DNA of 64,000 bases from Austropuccinia psidii. Its lineage: Eukaryota; Basidiomycota; Pucciniomycetes; Pucciniales; Sphaerophragmiaceae. The position numbers were made by a program, and so were the translations under genes. The notes under the pieces were generated by a model. The model saw nothing but the letters and a program-made list of their open reading frames with translations, was not told where the DNA came from and did not search any database. Every line of letters starts with the position of its first letter. Within the stretch, counting starts at the first letter, position 1. Shown piece by piece: positions 21,591 through 32,981 of the stretch. The stretch spans positions 11,359,338 to 11,423,337 of the forward strand of contig JALGQZ010000018.1 in the NCBI GenBank assembly GCA_023105745.1, written 5' to 3'.

Positions 21591-22840
21591 TTTATTTATT
21601 ATTTACTTATTATTTATTTATTATTTATATTTATTTATTATTTATTTATTATTTAATTACTATTTGTTTATGATTTATTTATTCTTTGTTTATTATTTAT
21701 TTATTATTTATTTATTATTTATTTATTATTTATTTATTATTTATTTATCATTTATTTTTATTTCTTATTTATTAATTATTTATTTATTATCTATCTATTA
21801 TTCATTGATTATTTATTTATCATTTACTTATTATTTATTTATTATTGATTTATTATTTATCTATTATTTATCTCTTATCTATTTATTATTTATTTATTAT
21901 TTATTTGATTCATTCAATTTATTATTGCTATTATTTTTATTGATGTTATTACGTTTATTACTTTTATTTTTATTAATTTTATTATTCATTCTTTTTTTCA
22001 ATTTTTTATGTTTATTATTGATGATTAATTGATTATTTATTGAATTCTTAATTATTGTTACTTATGATTCAATTGTTATGTTCTATTTATTTATTGATTT
22101 TTATTGTTTATTAATCCTTTTTGAATATTTATGTTTGTTTCATTGAGTTTTTATGAATTACTAGTTATTTAGTTATTATTATTTTATTTTTTATTATTGT
22201 TTTTTGTCATTTTTGATTAATTTTGATTTATTTCTTGTTCATTTAGCTTTGTATTTATAACATTTATTATTAATTATTCATTTTTTATTGTGTATTTTTA
22301 ACTTTATATTATTTATATTATATGATTTATGTATTCTTTATTTATTTTGTCTTTTTCATAGTTTATGATTTATATTTTATGAATTAGGCATTTTCATTTT
22401 TATGATTCATTTTTTTCTTTCCTTTTAGTTTTCATTCTTTATTATTCTTTTTTATTTATTTTCTTAAATGATTTATCTCTTCCTCAATTATTTATGAGGT
22501 TAAATTGTTAATTATTCCTTTGTGTTATTTATTTTTCATGATATATATATGATTTATGTATTATTCAGTTTGCATTACTTATTATGAATTTATCATTATT
22601 TATTTGTTACTTATTTATTGTTTATTGTCTATTACTTATTAATTATGAATTATTCTGAATTTTCATTATTCATTCCTTATCTTTTTTATTAATGTTTTAT
22701 GAGATCTCTATTACTTAATTATTCATTAGTTTTTATTATTTAAATTTTTAAAATTTATGTATTCTTTATTTTTTATTTTCTATGAATTATTCCTTATTTA
22801 TTTAATTTTTAATTATGAATTTTCTTTATCACTTTGTTAG
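21591..22840. repeat. TTTATT microsatellite grading into T-rich sequence
   Basis: About 320 bases of TTTATTTATTA repeats, then progressively degenerate T/A-rich DNA to about 22840. The Tyr/Leu/Ile/Phe-only open frame at 21664-22032 is a product of the repeat. No gene seen. Confidence 0.85.
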
Positions 22841-25030
22841 GGTTTGCAGCTGATTGTAACCTCTAGGCTTCAATATTCAACTCACAAAAAATTAGATCCT
22901 GCTAGACGAAAATGAAAATTTTCATTTTCAATTCATTATCATCGTCTCCCTTTTATCTTTTCGTTTCATGAAATTTCTCATAGTTTTAAAATTGTCTTTA
23001 ACATCTCGCCACATTTTTCTTAATATTCATTCGAATTTGGATAACAATTAATAATTATTACATATTTTCATTGCTTTTATATTGGAATTTTCAATTTTCA
23101 ATAAATGGCTGGTGGGCGTTTCCTCAATAAAATTTCAGCTGTTATCTATGTAAACTAATTGATTTTTTCTCTTATTAGGGAACAGTGGTGATAGTGGTTT
23201 ATACTTGCACTGTGAAAAACCTGTAGCAAGAGGGGTGCATTCAGGTATGTTTACCCTAGACTTTAATCCAAATAAAGGTGTACAGAAAGAACAAGCCAAG
23301 AAACTTGTGTTCGATGGTGCCCTCGTGGTGGGTACAGAACAAGGTCTACCTCGGAAAACGTAAACCTCCCTTTGATTTTGTTGCTTTTTGGTCTATCTTG
23401 TCCTCAACATGTATCCTTGTTAAATTGGCTCGCACGCATTGGGTTTTCTTAGTTCCAGGGATACTTTCTTCAAACTAGCCAAGGGCCTTTAAAAGCCAGT
23501 CAATCAATTTCTTCCCTGGAGCTTATTGCCATTGCCTTACTTAACAGAAAAGTAGGACTTTAAAGCTTGCCTCATCCAGCTCAAGTCAACTCCTTGATTG
23601 ATCCTTTAATGGATCCCAAGATTTAAAATCATGTCCCTGTTTGTGAGTACACCTATTAATTCTGTGAACAAGCTAGTTTTAAATATTTTATCCTTTAAAG
23701 TCAAAATACTTTAGTAAATCTTACTCCGGTTACATGGTTACTGTTATCTGACACAAGCTGCCTAACACTTGATTGGGCTAATCACGACCTGATTGCCGGA
23801 GGATGTATAAATGGTAAGAGCCCCTGATTAAATTTTATAACTTAATTATTTTCTAACTAAGTGTTAGCCACGTCTATGCACTCTTGATATATTCTTTTAG
23901 GGAACATTGCCATTTGGTATTTACATAGTGTACTTCAATCATTCCCATCACCTCTCTTCATTTGGCCTACACACTTTCTCACATTACATAGTTCTCCAGT
24001 ACAATAAGTTCATTTGGTTTGCACTCCACCTGTTAATCAATTTGGTCGTGTTGATATTGATGGTGATCCTAAATTCTTGGCCACAACTGGATACAATGAA
24101 AGTGTCAACCTGCTTGATACTGTGGATATTGCAGCTTCTACCAGATTAATGCACGAAAATGGTTGGTCTGCTTTCATCTCCCAAGGCCAAACTACTCAAT
24201 AATTTCTTTGAAAATCCTTTGGGCATTAGATGCTTATTGCTCCGTTGATCTTATTTCTTAATAGGCAAGACTACAGCCATAGTATTTTCACCCCCCTTGG
24301 GATGCCTTCATCTCACTGATTCAGATTATAGTATTAATGCTATCTACTTGAAACATAGAGATTTAGGAGTGTCTAAAAAGATATTGGTTCAATTGTCATT
24401 AATTTGGGTAAGAATCACTTCACCGCTTTATGACTCAAAAGTCTGGTAACTCATGTTGATCATTAGCATATATCTGCTTCTGATCTTCATTCATTTCTGG
24501 CTTATGCCGCCGCCAATGGTGCTTGCGATCTAGCCTTGCTTATTAGACCTCAAATCTATTGCAGTGGAGCTGTGAGTACCTTTATTCAATTTTTATTTCA
24601 ATTTCATCCCATTTGGCCAATCATCATAACCACTTATTTTTCACCATTCAAGGAATGCTATCAAGATGTTACACTCAAAACTAGGTGTAATAGTCAGTTA
24701 TCTCCATCAATTTGATGCTCCAGAGAAAACAAATTGCAAAATTATTTTTCTTGGAATCTGCCATTTTGTTTTTAGAATACCCTCCTTCCAATTGTACACT
24801 AGAAGCCCTCAGTGGACTTGATCAAAGCAGGGTATTGCTTAAGGCTTCTCCTATCTATGTAGGTGCATATGCATAGAGATGGCTTGAGGCTGTAACACCT
24901 TGTGGTGACTGATAAATTGAGGGAATGGGTCAACAGATCCAAAAAAGAGGAGTTGTCCAGGCCAATAGGGCTGGTGCCTCTTTTGAAAGTGCCTGGAACA
25001 ATAAAGAGTGAAACACCACTATAACATTAG
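22841..25030 (+). pseudogene. decayed intron-containing host-type gene with WD40 character, possibly a TFIIIC subunit
   Basis: Higher GC than its surroundings, with several short coding islands on the plus strand. One splice is convincing: donor GTAAGA at 23814 and acceptor TTTTAG at 23900 join Leu-Asp-Trp-Ala-Asn-His-Asp-Leu-Ile-Ala-Gly-Gly-Cys-Ile-Asn-Gly to Asn-Ile-Ala-Ile-Trp, the form of a WD40 blade. Further islands at about 24030-24200 (Gly-Arg-Val-Asp-Ile-Asp-Gly-Asp-Pro, then Ala-Thr-Thr-Gly-Tyr-Asn-Glu-Ser-Val), 24265-24410 and 24485-24570 (Tyr-Ala-Ala-Ala-Asn-Gly) also look like WD40 strands. The register changes between islands and in-frame stops occur (for example at 24000 and 24199), so no intact product is evident. 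Layout and wording of the islands remind me of TFIIIC Tfc6/GTF3C2-type proteins; that identity is a guess from memory. Confidence 0.45.
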
Positions 25031-28000
25031 ATTAAGTCAACATCTTAAGAAGATACTTATTCTTTGAGTTTTTAATAAACATATTAGTTAAATTATTTGT
25101 CAGGTCATGGTGGGGGCCCACACCATGACTTGTTTTTTTATTCCTTCATAATTGTGAGATTTGGGGGAATTTCTGCCCAATTTTCGTAATTCAGAAATAT
25201 ATAATCAATATAGATTGAATAGAATTTTCATTAGTTATAATTTTGTTAAATTTTAATTAATTCTGATCATTTTTGATTAATTTTATCCCAACTGAATTTT
25301 TTCATTTCTAATTTTAAAGCTAATTAAACTTTATGTATCATTAATCATTATAATCTTAATTAAGATTGATTGAGTTTCTAAAACTTAAAATGAATCTCAA
25401 TTTCTAATTACATTGAACTAATTTAAAAATATATTCTTAAAATTTTATTTAATCTAAATGACAACCAATGAATTTGGATTTTCATTTGGTAATCTAAAAT
25501 CTTTCAAATGAACTATAATTAATTATAATTTTTATTTAATTATTCTTAATCAATGTATTAATTATAGTTAAAATCAATGGAAAACAAATAAATGAATAAT
25601 AATCAAAGAGTAAAGAAATAATGAAAACTTTAAAAAATACTATTTATTGGGTATAATATAAAATGAAGAAATCCAAAATTCACAATAGATAAATAGTAAA
25701 AGTAATAAATTAGCAAAGAAATTAAGAAATTAATAGATAATAAGTAAATAATGAATAAATAAAATTGGTAATAGTCAAATCCATTTATAATTTATCATTT
25801 CAATACATCAGTCACCATAATCAAATGAAGAAAAAAAATTCACCCATAAACTATAAAAAATAAAGAAATAAAACATAAAAACCAAAAAATAAATAAATAA
25901 TAAAAAGGAAGAAATTAATCAATGGAGGAATAATGAGTAAACACCAAACAAATGAAACATAAATAATAAAAAGTCAATGAATACTTGTTAAATAATTCAA
26001 TTATAATAGGGCTTCATCAATCAGTTGAATGTAAATTCATGCATCAGTTATAATTGACAAGTGCGATGAACAACTCATTATAAGAAAATAAATCATTCAA
26101 AGAAAAATAGATAATATAAAGAAATAACAAACTATCAAGCCATCAATAATAGGAAATGAAGAAATAATTAATCTAAAATAAAAAACATAATAAAAATAAT
26201 AAAAATAAATCATTATTAAATTATGAAGATATAAAAAGGATTCATCAATTGATTATATCCAAATTCATTCATCATTTATAATTAATTATCTCAATAGATA
26301 AACTATTATAGAAATATAAATAAATAATAAATAATAGCTGAATAATGAAGAGAAAGAACAAACTATTGACCCATCAGTAATAAGAAATTAATCAATAAAT
26401 TAATAAATTCGAAAATAGTGACTAAATAATAAATCAACGATAATGAAATAGATATAAATAGTAAAAAAACCATGAGTAATTTATTAATTATGAAACTATA
26501 ATTGTGTTTCATATAATATAGAATAGAGAAAATAAGATAATTGATCAAAAATAGATAAATAATACATAAAGAATGAAGGGATCATAAATTCTTAATCAAT
26601 AAATTACAAATGATAAAGGAATCATAAAATGAATAATAAAAAATAGGTTGAAATACAAAGAAATAATCAATAAATATAAAAAACAAACAACAGAAAATTA
26701 ATCAATAAAGATTAAAAATAAACAAAAAATAAAAATGTAAAACCAGTAAAAAGTACGTAATAAATAAATATTAAAAGCTAAATCCTTCATGGTAATTAAT
26801 CTTAACCAATTCTGATTAGTTATAATTACTTTTCCTTAGTTTTAATTTCATTAAATTCTAATTAATTTTGATGATTTTGATTTATTTTATTTTATTTTAT
26901 TTTATTTTATTTTATTGAACTGCATTCATTTTTATTATATATAATATTAATTAAGATTGATTGATTTTCTAAAATTCTTAATGCATATCACTTTTTAATT
27001 AAGTACAACTGCTTTTTACTTACTAATTTTAACAGATCTTAGTAAATTTTATTCAATTTCAATTATTTTTCATTTTTGATTTGTAATTCAGATTATTTTT
27101 AATGAACTATAATAATAAATGCATCAATAATAAGTAAATAAATAAATAAAACTGGTTATATTCAAATTCATGTTTTACTTATAATTTATAGCTTCAATAA
27201 ATAATTAATTATAAAAATATAAATAAATAATCAAATTGAATAGAAAAATTTACTTCAAAAAGAATATATAATAAAGCAAAATAAAAAACACATAATTAAT
27301 AAAGGAATCAATTCCAAAAAATTATTATAAGAGTAAAAATCACCAATACAAATATAAATAAATAACAAAATAAGATAACAGAAAACTAAACCATAAGTAA
27401 TAAAAAATAAAAACCCAAAAAAGGAAGTAACTCATAAATAAATGAATAAATAATAACTCAACACTAAATAGATAAAATATAAATAATAAACTAATAATTA
27501 ATCATTATTGAATTATTCACTTCTGATAGTGATTAATCAATAAGCTATATTCAAATTCATTCATCATTCGTAACTAATAAGTGAAATGGATAATTCATAA
27601 TATAAATATGAATAAACTATCTAGCCTTCAATAATAATAAATAAATAAATGAAAATTGAAAAATAAAAAACCATAATAAACATCATGGAGATAATACAAA
27701 TTAATAATTATTTTATTATGAAACTAATTCTTCTTGTAATTGATTATTTATTTTATTTATGTTGCTTTAATAATAGGTTGTTTTGAGTATACTTTGAATT
27801 AATTGTTTTATTACTTGATATTTGGGTCATTTTTTGGGTGGTATAATTATTAATTTAATTTGAATTTTACATTATTTTGAATATTCATGATTGATCTATT
27901 TCAAGTTTTTTTAATTTGCTTTTTCTTTTTATTATATTTTTGTTGTAAATTCATTTAATTATATTTTACTAATATTTTTGTTATTTTATTATATTTCCAT

Positions 28001-28129
28001 TATATTTTTTGTTTTATTTCTATTTAGGATTTGATTATGTATTTCATTTGAATTTTAATTTAATCCCATTGCACAGTTATTATATTGGTATTTGATTCTT
28101 AATTAATTTTTTATATTTATTCTTGTTTT
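25031..28129. other. AT-rich intergenic DNA without a gene
   Basis: Long A-rich then T-rich stretch full of AATAAAT words, consistent with decayed simple sequence. A short TTTTA microsatellite (about eight units) lies at 26877-26916. No domain, splice-supported exon or terminal repeat is seen. Confidence 0.6.
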
Positions 28130-28137
28130 TATTTTTA

Positions 28138-28614
28138 GGGTGTTGGTAAACACACGTAATTATATGTTAGAAAGACATAAGGGGTGGTTTTTAAATGAAA
28201 TATGCCTATTTATGGCATTTTTAAGGCCATTAATGGCACTATAAATGCAATAAAGGGCATTATTAATTCCATCAATGGAATTGTTAATGCCATTTATTGC
28301 ATTTATAGTGCCATTTATGGCATTGTTAAGGCCACAAATGACATTAACAATGCCATTTATGGACATTTTAAGGCTATAAATGACATTAACAATGCCATGA
28401 ATGGCATTTTTAAGGCCATTAATGCCATTTATGGAATTTTTAATGTCATTTATAGCCTTACCAATTCCATAAATGGCATTTTTAATGGCATTTATAGCCT
28501 TAAAAATTCCATAAATGGCATTGTTATTGTCATTTTTGGCCTTAACATTTTTAGTAAAAACACGTAAGCCCTTACGTGTTTTTACTAAAATCTTACGTGT
28601 GTTTACCAACACCC
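28138..28614. mobile_element. MULE-derived MITE with 8-bp target duplication
   Basis: 477 bp, starting GGGTGTTGGTAAACACACG and ending with the exact inverse. The flanks carry a perfect duplication, TATTTTTA at 28130-28137 and 28615-28622. The left arm (AAGGGGTGGTTTTTAAATG, then ATATGCCT) corresponds to the left arm of the autonomous element near 17226-17290 and, inverted, to 16865-16915 of the other derivative. The interior consists of the ATGGCATT minisatellite, open on both strands. This copy has the cleanest boundaries and defines the family's 8-bp target duplication. Confidence 0.92.
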
Positions 28615-28622
28615 TATTTTTA

Positions 28623-29205
28623 TTATATTATATTTTTACAATTTGGATATTTACCTTTATATATGTCAAAATTACCTGATAAAATTAGTTATTATTGTAA
28701 GGGAAATTACATAATAAAATAAATTATTATCATGTTTATTTTAAACTTGAACTTATTATTCTTGTATATTTATGTTGTTTTATTTTATTTTTATTCTTTA
28801 TTTTTGGTATTTTTGTTTTATTTATATAACTGAAGAATTAAATAATAAGTAATAAAACAATAAATAATAAAAAATCGATAAATTATTATTAAACTATTCA
28901 ATTGTAATAGTCATTTATCCCTCAGGTATATTAAATTTAATGCAAATTGGTGAATAATTTAGAAATTTTCAGAGGAAATACATTCTAACCCTTATTATTT
29001 TAGCTGCCTTGGCCACGATCAATCTGTTTTTCTATCCACTCTCTTTAAATTAATATTAATTTCAACTAAACAATTTTTATCAAATTCTTAATATGCCTCA
29101 AATCAGCTCCCTAATAGATCCCAATTAATCCACCTGTCAAATTTCAAACTCTTTTCCAAAAAATCACTTCTCAAACTCCAAAGTAAACCAAATTCAAATT
29201 TCACA
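28623..29205. other. AT-rich spacer without a gene
   Basis: T-rich then A-rich sequence between the MITE and the hAT remnant. No supported feature; a hAT terminal repeat should lie in or left of this stretch but I could not find it. Confidence 0.5.
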
Positions 29206-31325
29206 ATGTTATTTTTCCCAAGCAAAGAATGGATACCAGTTATGCTTAGTTGATGGATGCTCAAAGAAAATTATGCTTCATGAAGGAAGGAAGCAAAACC
29301 TGGTCTCTCATCTGAAAGCATTTCATAAGGAAATATGGGCTCAAGAAATCACAGAAAAGAACACTGATGTACAAAGTAATTTATCAAAAACCCATGGAAG
29401 CATAATCAAAAGTATGAATGTTCACTTACAGAATCATTTTGCTGATGATCTAGTCAGCTTCATAATTCAAGACCAACAATCATATGCTTTATTTAAGTCC
29501 AAGTAATTTCAAAAGCTTATTTTTACCCTCAAAAAGGACATTAAATTAATTTCTGAAACAACCATTTCCAAACAAATAAAGAAAATATTTTTGAATGATA
29601 AAGAACATATATTTACCTTTATCAATTCACAAGCACCATGGTTCTCATTTTCTACTGAAATTTGGTCTGGTCCAGGTGGAATGTCATATATTACTCTAAC
29701 AGCTCACTACATATCAACTGATTAGAAACCATTCACTGAAACCATTGGATTTTCCAAGTTCACTGAAGCTCATACTGGCAAAAAAGGATACACAAAGATT
29801 GTGGGTATGCTTCATGAATTCTTTATTGAACACTATCAAAAGCCAAGGGGCTCAAAGTGTGATGCAATTCAAATAGATACCTCCAGTGATTCATCCTCAG
29901 ACACTGAAAATGATTTATCCAATTTTTCGAATTATTTGTACAGTTTGGATATCTCATCAATTGGTCATTGGATCAAGGCCATAACCTTAGATAATGCTTC
30001 ATCAAATACAAAATTTATGGATATTTCTGCTAAAAATTATTTGCTGAATAGTTTTAACTCACAAATTCAATTTTTGGCAAATATTCTTAATTTAGCTGAA
30101 AAGGAGTATTTAAAGGCGCTTGATGAATCAATTGATAATGTTAAGAAGCTGTTTCATTCAATACGTCAATAAAACACCTCATGGGAACACTTCAAATGCC
30201 TTTGTGAAAAACATAAAGAGCCACCAAGATGGCCAATGGCTAACAATGCCACTAGATGGAACTAAAAATATTCAATTCTTTGTTCAGAATTGAAACAGAA
30301 GAGCTCATTAGATGACTTTCTTTATGAGTAAAATAAGTCTCAAACATCAAAAGGAAAGATAAATCACTTTAACAGCTCAATCCAAGAAATGTTTAGTAGT
30401 AAAAAACAGAAAACCATTTCCAATGCAATTTACAAGGCTGACCTTCATCATGATATATGGCTTGTATGTCTCCCCACTTGATTATATTTCTGCAATATAA
30501 ATCTCACTTCATTCCTTTATAACTTTTCAGGATATCATTTTGAAAGATAACTAATTTTGTTCAGCAAATACCTGAATTCCCAATGGTCTTTGCCACTGCA
30601 AACAATAACGTTCAAGGTGATTATTATCCTTCACTTGGGTTAGTATTGCCTTGGTACCAACTCCTCCTTGAAACATGCCAAAAAACCAAAAAAAAGCCTC
30701 AAGAGAGTCCCAATTATCTGATGCATCTGATAAAGCATATTCAAAGCTTTAAAATTATTAAAAAATTAGATCAAATTCCTGTGCTATGTGCTTGATTATT
30801 GACCCGCAATTCAAGCTTACATGGTTTACTCAGCATGATTTTTTGCAATAATATTAGAGAAACAGCAATACAAATCCAATCAAATATAAGGTTGAAGCAC
30901 TCAAACATATCAGAGAAGTATATTCTGAATATTATTCTGAATATGCAATCAACTTTTCACAAGATCCTAAAGTTTCTGAAACAGCTTCAACAAATACAAA
31001 GCAATTTCATCTCTTTGAAGAAAGAATTTCCAGATTAAAAAATAAAACTAATGAGATTATTGAATATTTGAAATCTGATTCACCACATTATTCAATATCC
31101 ATTCTTGAATGGTGGAAGAGCCAGAAAAATAGGTTTCCAATGATTACCTTGGAATACCTGCAACCTCAGTACCTAGTGAACATGTATCCTATGAATCTGG
31201 GAACTTGATTACTAACAAAACCACATCACTTTAATTTGATCCTGTGGAAGAAAATATGTGCTTAAAATGTTGGTTAAATAATGGGATTTATGAAAGTATG
31301 CAGACTTGGTATGATAATATTTAAT
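29206..31325 (+). pseudogene. dead hAT transposase
   Basis: A BED-type zinc finger (Cys at 29243 and 29258, then Leu-x-x-His and Phe-His) is followed by the hAT core. The latter includes Ile-Trp-Ser and Thr-Ala-His-Tyr-Ile at 29650-29720, Thr-Leu-Asp-Asn-Ala-Ser-Ser-Asn at about 29985-30010, and Asn-Ala-Thr-Arg-Trp-Asn near 30243. A probable 67-base intron lies at 30464-30530. The C-terminal hAT dimerisation region (Trp-Trp-Lys, then a Val-Pro-Ser-Glu-His-type motif and a Cys-Leu-Lys-Cys-Trp end) is at 31100-31300. In-frame stops at 29504 and 29723, among others, and several frame changes kill it. The first catalytic Asp is replaced by Glu (29657-29659). Terminal repeats and target duplication were not found. 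Confidence 0.85.
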
Positions 31326-31839
31326 AAGTCCATTTTTTATTTTTACTTGTTAAATTGTTTTCTCTTTCAATCATATCACAAAAAATTTAATCAATCCAAA
31401 AATTATGAAAAGTAAAATAATTTTTCTTATTATATTAGTCATTTTGGATTTATTCTATTAATCAGAACTTTATTTCTAGAAAATCTTTTTATTTAAGCTT
31501 AAGTAATATAATAATTTGCTTTCAACAACTCACAATTTTATTTTTGAAATGAATAATCCTTTCTGTTCAAATTCCATTTTTTAAATCAACAATTAACACA
31601 GATATTTTAAATGAATTTCCTCTTTTTACAATATTATTATGGTGAGGAATATTTATTTTTATGTAATTTGGTTTTCAAAGTAGAAACCTGAATTTTTGTT
31701 AGGTGTATTTCTTTGCCATGTTGTATGGCCAAAGTTTTCATTTTGAATTTTTCATGACAATGACCATACCCTAATCTAGTCCAATCTGATATCATTGAAT
31801 GATAATATTAAACATTTGCTATTCTATGAAATACATATA
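31326..31839. other. AT-rich spacer without a gene
   Basis: No coding or repeat structure identified beyond general AT richness. The hAT right end may lie here. Confidence 0.5.
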
Positions 31840-32529
31840 ACATGATTATCTAAGTATTCACATAGCATATTTATTCCTGTAAATGAGAATATAAGAAAAT
31901 ACATAATTTTTGGGTAAAAGCATGTAAGTGACATATTTTTTCAAACAAAATCCTCAGGAAATGAAATGTTTTGAGGAATTTGTCAATTTCTTCAGCCATA
32001 TGTACTCCACTGTGTTTTTGATAGTTTTTTTGGCAAATTTCTCTGAAAATGTTTTTAAAAAAACTTCCCACTTATGAAGTTCCTAATTCTTTTTAAAAAG
32101 TGAAGGATTCAATCTTGAGAATCAAAAACAAGAATCCCATATTTTTGGGAAACTTCTTGGGTTGAATGATTTTAACAATTCCATAAGTCACATGAATTTC
32201 ATGGAAAATGCCATAATTTTCATGAATGGCATCAACAATTACATAAGTGACATGAATGGCATCAACAATTCCATAAGAAACATGAATTGTATCAACAATA
32301 AAATAAATGACATTAATGGAATCAAAAAATCATCAATAATATTAATGGCGTTAGAAATCTAATTTATGGAATGAAGGGAATTGCAAATACCATAAGTTGC
32401 ATTCACAGTGCCATTTATGGAATAGGAATTCCATTTATTTAATCAACAAGGGGCCCATAGCATTTCTTATGTGTATTTAATAATTTATGCCAAAAATACT
32501 TAAGGGCTGATGTGTTTTTACCAAAGGCC
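31840..32529. mobile_element. decayed MULE-derived element with minisatellite remnant
   Basis: Degraded copy of the 15561-17013 type: GGGTAAAAGCATGTAAGTGAC at about 31911 recalls the TIR module, followed by CCTCAGG, CCCACTTATGAA and AAAGTGAAGG blocks in the same order as 15710-15920. A loose ATGGCATCAACAATT minisatellite occupies 32160-32420, and the right end carries CTTATGTGTATTTAATAA and GATGTGTTTTTACCAAAGG. The left limit is approximate. Divergence is far greater than in the other copies, so the family has been active over a long time. Confidence 0.75.
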
Positions 32530-32976
32530 CAAAATGATTTAGAATCAATCTATGAGAAAGGATTTACTTTAGTTATATCTAAATAAAAGTGTTCATGTAA
32601 TTATTTCTTCCATGATTTCCAAAAACTGACTTCAAAACTTGTTTTTTAATATTCAAAGGTATCCCACATTTGATTCTGAATATTTGGTCAGGCTGGAAAT
32701 TTGATATTGAATATTTGATGACCCTTAGAATTAAACAAGTTTTTGAAAATCTATGCATTGATAATTGATCAAGTGTTTTATAAATATTAATATGCTGATA
32801 TAATCTTCAGTCACTTACTGAAACAGTAATACCAACATGTAATGTTTGAAAAGATTTCTTTATATTTCAAACTATCTGACTTGAAATGGAATATATGTGC
32901 AAAGATGATTTTGAAATAAATTTCCATGTCCATAAGTGATATATTTCAGATGAAAAATTATAATTTGGAGCAGGCT
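32530..32976. other. AT-rich spacer without a gene
   Basis: Nothing recognised. It ends at the target duplication ATACC of the following solo LTR. Confidence 0.5.
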
Positions 32977-32981
32977 ATACC

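Noticed and set aside
21664..22032. 122-codon Tyr/Leu/Ile/Phe membrane-like protein
   Set aside because: Direct product of the TTTATT microsatellite.
28160..28612. Open frames on both strands of the MITE
   Set aside because: Same minisatellite effect; the element is a transposon derivative and the frames include the TIR.
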